Positions 1 to 5,276 of a stretch of 5,276 bases of DNA are shown piece after piece. The translations under genes were made by a program, and so were the position numbers. Every line of letters begins with the position of its first letter. Position 1 is the first letter of the stretch. The notes under the pieces are model-generated. The model was given only the letters and a program-made list of their open reading frames with translations. It was not told the origin of the DNA and made no database searches. Source of the stretch: Candidatus Uhrbacteria bacterium. Lineage in GTDB: Bacteria > Patescibacteriota > Patescibacteriia > 2-12-FULL-60-25. The stretch is from assembly GCA_023246325.1 (NCBI GenBank), contig JAHFIO010000066.1, forward strand, positions 1 through 5,276. Direction: 5' to 3'.

Positions 1-2045
1 CCATCAGAAATTTTTCCATCTTCTAATATTTGTAATAAAATATTTTGTACATCAACGTGGGCTTTTTCAAATTCATCAAATAATAAAACGCAATGCGGTT
101 TTTTTCGTAATGCATCAGTTAATTTATTTGTTTCTCTATAGCCAACATATCCAGCTGGTGCACCAACGAGCTTGGATACACTATGACTTTCAGAAAATTC
201 TGTCATGTCTAGTTTTACGAGCGCGTCTTCACGACCAAATAATTCTTTTGCGATTGTGCGTGCTAATTCTGTTTTTCCTGTTCCAGATGGACCAATAAAT
301 AATAAACAGGCGCGCGGTTTTTCTGGATCTGCTAAACCTAAACGTGATCGAGTAATGACATCAGAAATTTGTTGAATGGCTATATCCTGCCCAAAGATAG
401 ATGCACGGAGGATTGTTTCGAGGTTGCTCATGCGTTCGCGATCCGTCATTTGTATGGTGTCGAGTGCAATACCGGTTGCGTTTGATACAATACGTTCAAC
501 ATCTGTAGCGCGAATGAGCGGGGGATTTTTTTCGCGATCATCGTTTAGTTTTTTTTGTAATGCAATTTTTTCATTGTCGAGGCGCTCGATGTCTTGTGTT
601 GCAGTTTCTGCGTCCTGTAAACGACCTTCGTGTATGGCGATTGATTTTTGTTCTTTGATGGCGTCGAGAGCAATTTCTAAAGATGCAATGCGTTCACCGC
701 GTTCGCCTATTTTTATACGCGCATTTACTCCAGCAGCCGCTTCATCGAGAAGATCCACAGCTTTATCAGGGAAGTGTCGATCTGTTATGTATCGTTCTGA
801 TAATCGTACTGCAGCGAGCAATGCCTCATCTGCATATTTCACTTTGTGAAATTTTTCGTATTGGGATTTTATTCCGCGTAGCATGACGAGTGTCGCTTCT
901 GCGCTTGGTTCGTTTATGTTTACCGGTTGGAAGCGGCGTTCGAGTGCGGCATCTGGTTCAATATGTTTTTTGAATTCTGCATATGTTGTTGCGCCGATGC
1001 ACCGTACTTGTCCACGAGCAAGTGCTGGTTTTAAAATATTTGCGGCATCAAGCGAGCCGGATGTGGATCCTGCCCCTACGATATTATGCATTTCATCGAT
1101 GAAGAGAATGACATTTAGATCATTTTTTGCTTCTTCCATGATTTGTTTTATGCGAGCTTCAAATTCACCGCGGTACATAGTGCCGGCGACTATTTGCGCA
1201 AGGTCGAGGGTGAGAATTTTTTTATTTCTTAAAATATCTGGGACGTCGCCCTCTGCGAGTTTTTTTGCAAGACCTTCGATGATGGCGGTTTTGCCAACAC
1301 CGGGCTCACCAAGAAGGACTGGATTGTTTTTTGTGCGTCTACATAGGATTTCTATAATACGCTCGAGTTCGCGTTCACGACCGATGACAGGGTCTAGTTC
1401 TGCTGCGGTTTCTATTTTTGTCATGTCATTTGTGAAAGTATCGAGTGCTGATATACGTGTGGCGCGAGGAGTTTTTGTAAGAGGGGAGGTTGTATTTTGC
1501 GAAGTAGCGGGGTTTAAAGGAGGGTTTTCAATAGGGCGTGGTTCATTGAGAGATTCATCAATGAGCGGGTAGTCTGCACCACCAATTTCTTGAAAACGGG
1601 AAGTAGATTTTAAAACCTGAATGATATGTTCGCGTAAGAGGGTCGTATTTGTTCCACATTTTTCAAAAAATGTGGTTATATCAGGGAATGCAGATTCTAA
1701 GATGGCATAAGCGAGATGTTCGGTGCCTACATAGCGATGTTCGTAAAGATGCGCTGTGAGTACGCACTTTTCAAGTGTTTTTTTGACTGCCTCGCTTAGA
1801 TCTGGGGTTGCGACATTTGATGTTATATGAGGGTTGCCGCTGAATAATAGCTCCGCTTTTTTGAGATTCGCGTTGTTTTTTATGAGAATTTCAGCGCCTA
1901 TAGAGCCTTTTTCATATAGAAGACCAACAACAAGATCGCCTGGTTCAACTATGTCTCGTCCATGTGAAACAGCAAAAGCAAGGGCTTTTTGTAAGGCTTC
2001 TTTGAGATGCGTGGTAAAACGGTCTATAAGATCTGGGTTTAACAT
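1..2045 (-). CDS. clpC: ClpC-type AAA+ protein unfoldase (Hsp100), 3'-truncated by window edge
   Basis: Open for 681 codons from ATG at 2043-2045 with no internal stop; the C-terminus lies beyond base 1. Residues 1-145 form a Clp N-terminal double repeat (second half includes YEHRYVGTEHL), followed by a Pro/Thr-rich linker to about residue 200. NBD1 has LDPVIGRE near 217-224, Walker A GEPGVGKT at 246-253, pore-loop Tyr291 in MYRGEFE, Walker B FIDEMH with D317/E318, and arginines R370/R371 in ALERRF. Only about 80 residues separate DLLDEA from the start of NBD2 (IRATDVERIV, about 509), a short ClpC-size middle domain rather than the long ClpB one. NBD2 has Walker A GPSGTGKT at 585-592, pore motif GYVG with Tyr633, and Walker B LLFDEFEKAH with D657/E658. 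The family threads substrates into ClpP using ATP; the ClpP-docking loop and sensor 2 are off-window, so ClpB or ClpE is not strictly excluded. It lies downstream of lemA and htpX in the same direction. No Shine-Dalgarno sequence precedes the start. Confidence 0.93.
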   Translation of the reverse strand, partial: MLNPDLIDRFTTHLKEALQKALAFAVSHGRDIVEPGDLVVGLLYEKGSIGAEILIKNNANLKKAELLFSGNPHITSNVATPDLSEAVKKTLEKCVLTAHLYEHRYVGTEHLAYAILESAFPDITTFFEKCGTNTTLLREHIIQVLKSTSRFQEIGGADYPLIDESLNEPRPIENPPLNPATSQNTTSPLTKTPRATRISALDTFTNDMTKIETAAELDPVIGRERELERIIEILCRRTKNNPVLLGEPGVGKTAIIEGLAKKLAEGDVPDILRNKKILTLDLAQIVAGTMYRGEFEARIKQIMEEAKNDLNVILFIDEMHNIVGAGSTSGSLDAANILKPALARGQVRCIGATTYAEFKKHIEPDAALERRFQPVNINEPSAEATLVMLRGIKSQYEKFHKVKYADEALLAAVRLSERYITDRHFPDKAVDLLDEAAAGVNARIKIGERGERIASLEIALDAIKEQKSIAIHEGRLQDAETATQDIERLDNEKIALQKKLNDDREKNPPLIRATDVERIVSNATGIALDTIQMTDRERMSNLETILRASIFGQDIAIQQISDVITRSRLGLADPEKPRACLLFIGPSGTGKTELARTIAKELFGREDALVKLDMTEFSESHSVSKLVGAPAGYVGYRETNKLTDALRKKPHCVLLFDEFEKAHVDVQNILLQILEDGKISD

Positions 2046-2053
2046 ATATGTGT

Positions 2054-2084
2054 AGTATATACCTTATTGGGGGATGGGTAACAA
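2054..2084 (-). promoter_or_regulatory. Candidate clpC promoter, possibly giving a leaderless mRNA
   Basis: On the minus strand TATACT (2059-2054) is a good -10 match, and TTGTTA (2084-2079) lies 19 bp upstream as a weak -35. Only eight bases separate the -10 from the clpC ATG, so transcription would start about two bases before the start codon. The -35 touches the outer base pair of hairpin repeat A. This is a sequence match only; the spacing is longer than the 17-bp optimum. Confidence 0.35.
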
Positions 2085-2120
2085 TAGGAAGCTGCTTACA
2101 AAAAGTAAGCAGCTTCCTAT
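2084..2120. repeat. Palindromic repeat copy A (perfect 16-bp stem, A5 loop), REP-like
   Basis: Bases 2084-2099 and 2105-2120 are exact reverse complements around a five-base loop of A (T on the other strand). The arm contains GGAAGCTGCTTAC. It lies between the divergent clpC and RAYT genes. The segment caaaaagtaagcagcttcc (2099-2117) recurs with small changes at 2850-2868 and 3803-3821, so this is a dispersed repeat and not a one-off hairpin. It follows no gene in either direction, which argues against a simple terminator role. It best fits a REP-like palindrome associated with the neighbouring RAYT gene; that link is inferred. Confidence 0.85.
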
Positions 2121-2141
2121 ACCAAAAGATATCCACATTTG

Positions 2142-2147
2142 CATAAT
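2142..2147 (+). promoter_or_regulatory. Candidate -10 element for the RAYT gene
   Basis: CATAAT matches the TATAAT consensus at five of six positions and lies about 20 bases before the ATG at 2168. No convincing -35 is visible: the expected place overlaps the right edge of hairpin A. The region is AT-rich, so a chance match is possible. Confidence 0.25.
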
Positions 2148-2158
2148 ATTTTAAATCT

Positions 2159-2166
2159 GGTAGCTG
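2159..2166 (+). repeat. Left 8-bp inverted repeat bracketing the RAYT gene (GGTAGCTG)
   Basis: GGTAGCTG here is the exact reverse complement of CAGCTACC at 2861-2868. The pair encloses a 710-bp segment containing only the RAYT gene. It includes GTAG, the tetranucleotide known to precede palindromes in classical REP elements. The repeat ends one base before the first ATG of the RAYT frame. An 8-bp match could be chance, but the right copy lies inside palindromic repeat B. Confidence 0.45.
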
Positions 2167-2167
2167 T

Positions 2168-2809
2168 ATGTATATGGCAAAAAACTATCGCATTAATATT
2201 GGTGACCAGGTATATCACGTTTATAATCGCGCAAACGCGCGAGCGCAGATTTTTTATCATCACAATGATTATTTAGTGTTTGAACAAATTCTTGAAGATT
2301 CAGTTAAAAAATTTGGTATGAGATTGCTCGCCTATTGTTTAATGCCCAATCATTGGCATTTTGTTCTGTACCCCAGGAAAGATGGGGATCTTTCTAGATT
2401 TATGGAAGATGTATCAAAAAAACATTCTAAAATATGGCATTATCAAAAAGATGTAATTGGGCAAGGCCATTTATATCAAAGTAGATTTAAATCAGACCCA
2501 GTTTTAAATGATACTCATTTTTTGAATCTTGTTAGGTATGTTGAAAGAAATGCTTTATCCGCCGATCTTGTTAAGAATGCTGAAAATTGGCAATGGTCAA
2601 GTGGGTGGAGAAGAAAATTTGGTTCATTAAATAAAAGAAAAATATTATCGAAATGGCCCGTACCTATATCTGATGATTATTCAATTTGGTTAAATGCTTC
2701 TCTTGGCGAAATAGAGGAAAATAAAATTGAGATAGAATTAAAAAAATCAACAAAATTAGCGAAAAAACAATTTAATATTCCGTGGGGGGTATGGTTACCA
2801 AAACAATAA
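2168..2809 (+). CDS. REP-associated tyrosine transposase (RAYT, Y1 HUH, IS200-like superfamily)
   Basis: The 213-residue product has the Y1-transposase (TnpA_REP) pattern. VYHVYNRANARAQIF (15-29) is the first strand region. CLMPNHWHFVL (57-67) carries the HUH metal-binding motif, H62-W-H64. GQGHLYQSRFKSDPV (98-112) is followed by NLVRYVERNAL (120-130), whose Tyr124 aligns with the nucleophile in the usual YIxxNPV motif. WQWSS (141-145) is also typical of the family. Members cut and join single-stranded DNA at palindromic hairpins and are linked to spread of REP elements. The core ends near residue 150; the Lys-rich tail 151-213 is unassigned. All key residues are present and the frame is intact, so it may be active. 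It is convergent with htpX and divergent from clpC. The segment 2401-2460 has only 15 G/C in 60 bases, more AT-rich than most neighbours. ATG at 2174 (MAKNYRIN) is an equally good start. Confidence 0.92.
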   Translation: MYMAKNYRINIGDQVYHVYNRANARAQIFYHHNDYLVFEQILEDSVKKFGMRLLAYCLMPNHWHFVLYPRKDGDLSRFMEDVSKKHSKIWHYQKDVIGQGHLYQSRFKSDPVLNDTHFLNLVRYVERNALSADLVKNAENWQWSSGWRRKFGSLNKRKILSKWPVPISDDYSIWLNASLGEIEENKIEIELKKSTKLAKKQFNIPWGVWLPKQ

Positions 2810-2841
2810 TTTTTTTAATTTCTATAATGAACACAATTGAA

Positions 2842-2868
2842 GGTGTTTACAAAAAGGAAGCAGCTACC
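2842..2868. repeat. Palindromic repeat copy B (partly degenerate), with right 8-bp inverted repeat
   Basis: caaaaaggaagcagct (2850-2865) is identical over 16 bases to 3803-3818 in copy C and differs by one base from copy A. The left arm has decayed (GGTGTTTAC), so only a short imperfect stem remains. The last eight bases, CAGCTACC (2861-2868), are the exact reverse complement of GGTAGCTG at 2159-2166. Read on the minus strand the copy starts GGTAGCTGCTTCC then TTTTT, four bases after the htpX stop. It could therefore also serve as a weak terminator for htpX, though the stem is poor. Confidence 0.7.
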
Positions 2869-2872
2869 ATGA

Positions 2873-3778
2873 TTATCTCGTATCCAACATTCCTCGCAAT
2901 CGCGTTATACGATCGTTGATTGGTGGATGTGTTGCTAATAAACCACTTAAACGTGTTAAGAACGTTTCGGATGTTGGTGCCGATATCCACAAATGGCTTG
3001 TAGCGGCAGAAACATAGTTCATTGGCATTTGTGCATCGCGAATTTTTTCTAATGCACGCGCTAAACCTTCAGGATATCGTGTTAATAATGCTCCTGATGC
3101 ATCTGCTAAATATTCTCGACGACGCGACACAGCTAATTTTATTAAATTTCCAATTATTGGGGATAAAATCAATACTACAATGCCGAATATCAATAAAAAA
3201 TTTGCTATACCACCTTCTTTTTCATTGCCGCCTCTTTTTCCACCAAATCCTCCACGGATAAACCAGTTGCCCAGTATAGATAATGCTCCTATCAACACAA
3301 CTACTAGCATCATTACACGGATATCGTAATTTTTTATATGGGATATTTCATGTGAAATAACTCCTTCTAATTCTACTTTTTCTAATCGTTTTAATAATCC
3401 AGTTGTTACGCATACTGATGCATGGGCAGGATCTCGACCAGTTGCAAAAGCGTTCGGCGCTTCATCTTGCACTATATATATACGTGGCATTGGTATGCCT
3501 GCTGTGATGGATATGTTTTCAACGACATTCCATAACGTTGGGAATGTCGCACGATCTTTTAGTTCTTCTGCTCCAGAAGATGAAAGTGCTATTGAATCAC
3601 CTGCAAACCATGATGTGAATGACATGATGATAGAAACAATCAATGCTAATCCTAGTCCTGATGCTCCATCACCAACGCGGTATGTACCAAAAGCCCATCC
3701 CGCCAAACCAAGTAGGAGTGTAAAAACGAAAATAATTATCCAAGATTTTCGTTTATTTGATGTAATTTCTGAATACAT
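2873..3778 (-). CDS. htpX: HtpX-family membrane zinc metalloprotease (M48B)
   Basis: The 301-residue protein is full length for HtpX. Hydrophobic segments are visible near residues 13-31, 42-60, 154-172 and 191-215. The zinc site is HEISH (H143, E144, H147), with a third ligand E222 in SRRREYLADASGA. PNAFATG (108-114) and THPPINDRI (283-291) are further family signatures. HtpX degrades misfolded membrane proteins at the cytoplasmic face of the inner membrane. It lies 74 bases downstream of lemA in the same direction, a frequent pairing, with palindrome C between them. The frame stays open up to an ATG at 3805, but those nine extra residues (MQAASFHTH) come mostly from the repeat, whereas MYSEITSNKRKSW at 3778 is the usual family N-terminus. 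No Shine-Dalgarno sequence is seen. Confidence 0.96.
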   Translation of the reverse strand: MYSEITSNKRKSWIIIFVFTLLLGLAGWAFGTYRVGDGASGLGLALIVSIIMSFTSWFAGDSIALSSSGAEELKDRATFPTLWNVVENISITAGIPMPRIYIVQDEAPNAFATGRDPAHASVCVTTGLLKRLEKVELEGVISHEISHIKNYDIRVMMLVVVLIGALSILGNWFIRGGFGGKRGGNEKEGGIANFLLIFGIVVLILSPIIGNLIKLAVSRRREYLADASGALLTRYPEGLARALEKIRDAQMPMNYVSAATSHLWISAPTSETFLTRLSGLLATHPPINDRITRLRGMLDTR

Positions 3779-3789
3779 ATGCGTATGAA

Positions 3790-3840
3790 AGGAAGCTGCT
3801 TGCAAAAAGGAAGCAGCTTCCTTTTTGCAAGCAGCTTCCT
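3790..3840. repeat. Palindromic repeat copy C: long near-perfect palindrome between lemA and htpX
   Basis: Bases 3791-3814 and 3816-3839 are exact reverse complements around the single base A3815; 3790/3840 also pair, giving 25-bp arms. Inside it, GGAAGCTGCTT (3791-3801) and two copies of AAGCAGCTTCC (3811-3821, 3829-3839) can form alternative 11-bp hairpins with nine-base loops. It therefore looks like one and a half to two overlapping units of the family also seen at 2084-2120 and 2842-2868. In the lemA-htpX transcript it would fold between the two genes and could attenuate transcription or set mRNA stability; that role is inferred. GGAAGC-A-GCTTCC followed by TTTTT also resembles a short terminator. 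Confidence 0.9.
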
Positions 3841-3852
3841 CCTATCATTTTT

Positions 3853-4398
3853 TTAAAATTTCACGGTTGGTACTGCCTTTTCCGCATCAGCTGTTTCAAA
3901 AAATTCGCGTTTTGTGAAACCTAAAGATGACCCAATTAAATTTGTAGGAAAAACTTCTAATTTAATATTCAAGTCACGTACATTGCCGTTATAGAAGCGT
4001 CGTGCTGCAGAAAGCTTATCTTCGGTGTCAGCTAATTCTTGTTGTAATTGCAAAAAATTTGTATTCGCTTTTAATTCCGGATACGCTTCACTTAAAGCAA
4101 AAATACTTTTCAATGTTGCAGATAATTGATTTTCCGCAGTTGCTACCGATGCTGTACCTTTTGCACTCATTGCGGCATTTCGTGCGGCAATAACTTTTTC
4201 AAATGTTCCGCTTTCGTGTGCTGCATATCCTTTTGCGGTTTCAACTAAATTCGGTATCAAATCATGACGACGTTTTAATTGTACGTCGATATCCGACCAT
4301 GCTTCACTTGCACGATTTTTCAATGTGACCAAACCATTATATGTGAGTATCAACCACAATCCGACAACTCCAAGCGCCAACCAAGGTAAAAACATCAT
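3853..4398 (-). CDS. lemA: LemA family protein
   Basis: The 181-residue protein has the complete LemA layout: an N-terminal membrane anchor (about residues 3-20), NGLVTLKNRASEAWSDIDVQ (21-40), KRRHDLIPNLV (42-52), AYPELKANTNF (105-115), ELADTEDKLSAARRFYN (121-137) and the usual end FFETADAEKAVPTVKF (166-181). LemA proteins are membrane-anchored helical-bundle proteins with most of the chain outside; their biochemical role is not settled. They are often encoded next to HtpX-type proteases, as here. ATG at 4398 and the adjacent ATG at 4395 are both possible starts. No Shine-Dalgarno sequence is visible; a -10-like hexamer lies seven bases upstream. Confidence 0.96.
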   Translation of the reverse strand: MMFLPWLALGVVGLWLILTYNGLVTLKNRASEAWSDIDVQLKRRHDLIPNLVETAKGYAAHESGTFEKVIAARNAAMSAKGTASVATAENQLSATLKSIFALSEAYPELKANTNFLQLQQELADTEDKLSAARRFYNGNVRDLNIKLEVFPTNLIGSSLGFTKREFFETADAEKAVPTVKF

Positions 4399-4405
4399 AT
4401 ATATT

Positions 4406-4435
4406 CTTATAGAATTAATTAGTAATTAATGTTAC
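4406..4435 (-). promoter_or_regulatory. Candidate lemA(-htpX) promoter
   Basis: On the minus strand TATAAG (4411-4406) resembles a -10, with GTAACA (4435-4430, four of six to TTGACA) 18 bp upstream. The -10 ends seven bases before the lemA ATG, again predicting an almost leaderless transcript. The -35 overlaps one arm of the small palindrome at 4433-4448. The match is weak and in AT-rich sequence. Confidence 0.3.
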
Positions 4436-4448
4436 GCTGTATAGCGTA
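4433..4448. promoter_or_regulatory. Operator-like palindrome in the divergent lemA / mutase intergenic region
   Basis: TACGCT (4433-4438) and AGCGTA (4443-4448) are exact 6-bp inverted repeats around gtat. It is the only symmetric site in the 67-base gap between divergent genes and overlaps the candidate lemA -35. It could bind a dimeric regulator. Six-base arms are short enough to arise by chance, and no regulator gene is in view. Confidence 0.25.
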
Positions 4449-4465
4449 CACCTGACTACATATAT

Positions 4466-5276
4466 ATGTCCAACATACAACCAATTGATCGAATCGCAAA
4501 CGTATTTAAAGCATATGATATACGTGGACTTTCTCCAGAAGAAATAGATTCTTCTTTTGCGAAGCGCCTTGGTCGCGCGATTTCCAAAACTTTCCCCATT
4601 AAACGCGTTGTTATTGGACGCGATATGCGGACAACTTCATTTCCATTGGAGTCTGCGCTTATCGAGGGTCTTACATCTTGTGGCGTAGATGTAGTTCGTA
4701 TCGGCATGTGTTCAACGCCTTCTTTCAATGCTTCCATTGGTCTCGCGGCAGGATCCGCATCCGCTTATGATCTTGGCATCATGGTTACCGCATCGCACAA
4801 TCCAGGAAAATATAATGGATTTAAAATTACGCGTGGGAATTGTTTGCCCGTTGGTCAGGGGAGTGGCATGGAAGAATTGCGTGATAATTTTTTATTGGAT
4901 ACTGATACGGCAGGATCAGGGAGCGGAAAAGTTTTAGATGATCCTTCTGCAGTAGAAAAATATTTAGATTTAGTTTTGAAATTAGCGGAACTTCCGCCTC
5001 ATATGCCTCGCATGCGTGTTGCAATAGATGCGGGCAATGGTATGGCTGGCGCCATCCTGCCGAAATTGTTGTCGCGTTTGCCGTGGCTGGACGCGCTTCC
5101 ATTATATTTTCAACCAGATGGTACTTTTCCAAATCATGAAGCGAATCCATTGAATATATCAACATTAGCAGATGTACGACGAGCGGTGACCGAGAATGCG
5201 TGTATGCTTGGAGTTGCATTCGATGGTGATGCGGATCGTGTTGGTTTTATTGATGAAAAAGGTGAACCAGTGCCAG
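4466..5276 (+). CDS. manB: Phosphomannomutase/phosphoglucomutase, 3'-truncated by window edge
   Basis: The first 270 codons of an alpha-D-phosphohexomutase run off the right edge; the usual family length is about 450-460 residues. AYDIRG (16-21) is the N-terminal signature, TASHNP (108-113) carries the catalytic phosphoserine S110, and DGDADR (253-258) supplies the metal-binding aspartates D253, D255 and D257. AIDAGNGMAG lies between them, at about residue 189. The enzyme interconverts hexose 6-phosphate and hexose 1-phosphate to feed nucleotide-sugar and surface-glycan synthesis. The sugar-specificity loop is beyond the window, so mannose versus glucose cannot be decided, and the symbol marks the family only. 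A GlmM assignment is less likely because of the AYDIRG start. The gene is divergent from lemA. The start MSNIQPIDRIANVFKAYDIRG has no Shine-Dalgarno sequence. Confidence 0.93.
   Translation, partial: MSNIQPIDRIANVFKAYDIRGLSPEEIDSSFAKRLGRAISKTFPIKRVVIGRDMRTTSFPLESALIEGLTSCGVDVVRIGMCSTPSFNASIGLAAGSASAYDLGIMVTASHNPGKYNGFKITRGNCLPVGQGSGMEELRDNFLLDTDTAGSGSGKVLDDPSAVEKYLDLVLKLAELPPHMPRMRVAIDAGNGMAGAILPKLLSRLPWLDALPLYFQPDGTFPNHEANPLNISTLADVRRAVTENACMLGVAFDGDADRVGFIDEKGEPVP

Noticed and set aside
376..1572. Long plus-strand open frames at 376-849 and 883-1572
   Set aside because: They lie entirely antisense to clpC, whose translation shows both Walker A and Walker B motifs and pore loops. The plus-strand products are Ser/Arg-rich with no recognisable domain.
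1945..2136. Small minus-strand frame overlapping the clpC start and hairpin A
   Set aside because: It runs out of frame through the clpC N-terminal domain and the palindrome and has no recognisable feature.
2810..2841. Terminator after the RAYT stop codon (run of T after TAA)
   Set aside because: The T run at 2810-2817 has no GC-rich stem in front of it, so it does not fit an intrinsic terminator.
3523..3549. 9-bp inverted repeat CGACATTCC/GGAATGTCG
   Set aside because: It lies inside the htpX coding sequence, is unrelated to the intergenic repeat family, and has no sign of function; probably chance.
3779..3805. Upstream ATG at 3805 as the htpX start
   Set aside because: The added MQAASFHTH is encoded mostly by the palindromic repeat; the family N-terminus MYSEI begins at 3778.
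2084..3840. The repeats as a CRISPR array
   Set aside because: The three copies are separated by whole genes, are hairpins of varying form, and have no regular spacers or cas genes nearby.
3853..4398. Plus-strand frame at 4002-4193 and minus-strand frames at 4456-4737 and 4827-5219
   Set aside because: They overlap clear lemA or phosphohexomutase coding sequence in other frames and show no domain of their own.

Overview
The window reads as ordinary bacterial chromosome with a small mobile element set inside it. Coding density is high and base composition is moderate to AT-rich. The mix of LemA, an HtpX protease opening with MYSEITSNKRKSW, a ClpC-type unfoldase, a phosphomannomutase/phosphoglucomutase and a RAYT transposase, with no Shine-Dalgarno sequence at any visible start, suggests a Patescibacteria (CPR)-like genome. 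That assignment is inference and no taxonomic marker is present.

Layout. The segment 1-2045 (minus) is the first 681 codons of a clpC-like AAA+ unfoldase; its C-terminus lies beyond the left edge. The segment 2046-2167 holds a likely clpC promoter and a perfect 16-bp-stem hairpin repeat (A). A RAYT/TnpA_REP-type Y1 HUH transposase gene occupies 2168-2809 (plus). The segment 2810-2872 ends in a second, half-degenerate copy of the repeat (B). htpX is at 2873-3778 (minus). The gap 3779-3852 holds a third and largest copy of the repeat (C), a 49-nt palindrome with 24-bp arms around one central base. lemA is at 3853-4398 (minus). The gap 4399-4465 is a short divergent promoter region with a small palindrome. 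The 5' part of a phosphomannomutase/phosphoglucomutase gene runs from 4466 to 5276 (plus) and off the right edge.

How the parts fit. lemA, htpX and clpC lie in the same direction and form a plausible envelope and cytoplasmic protein quality-control set: a membrane-anchored LemA protein, a membrane zinc protease and a ClpC unfoldase. The RAYT gene is inserted in the opposite direction between htpX and clpC. It is bracketed by an exact 8-bp inverted repeat containing GTAG and accompanied by three copies of one palindromic repeat family (core caaaaag[g/t]aagcagct). This matches the known association of RAYT transposases with REP/BIME palindromes and is the most interesting part of the window: a candidate REP family with its likely cognate transposase, whose copies now separate the genes of a proteostasis cluster.
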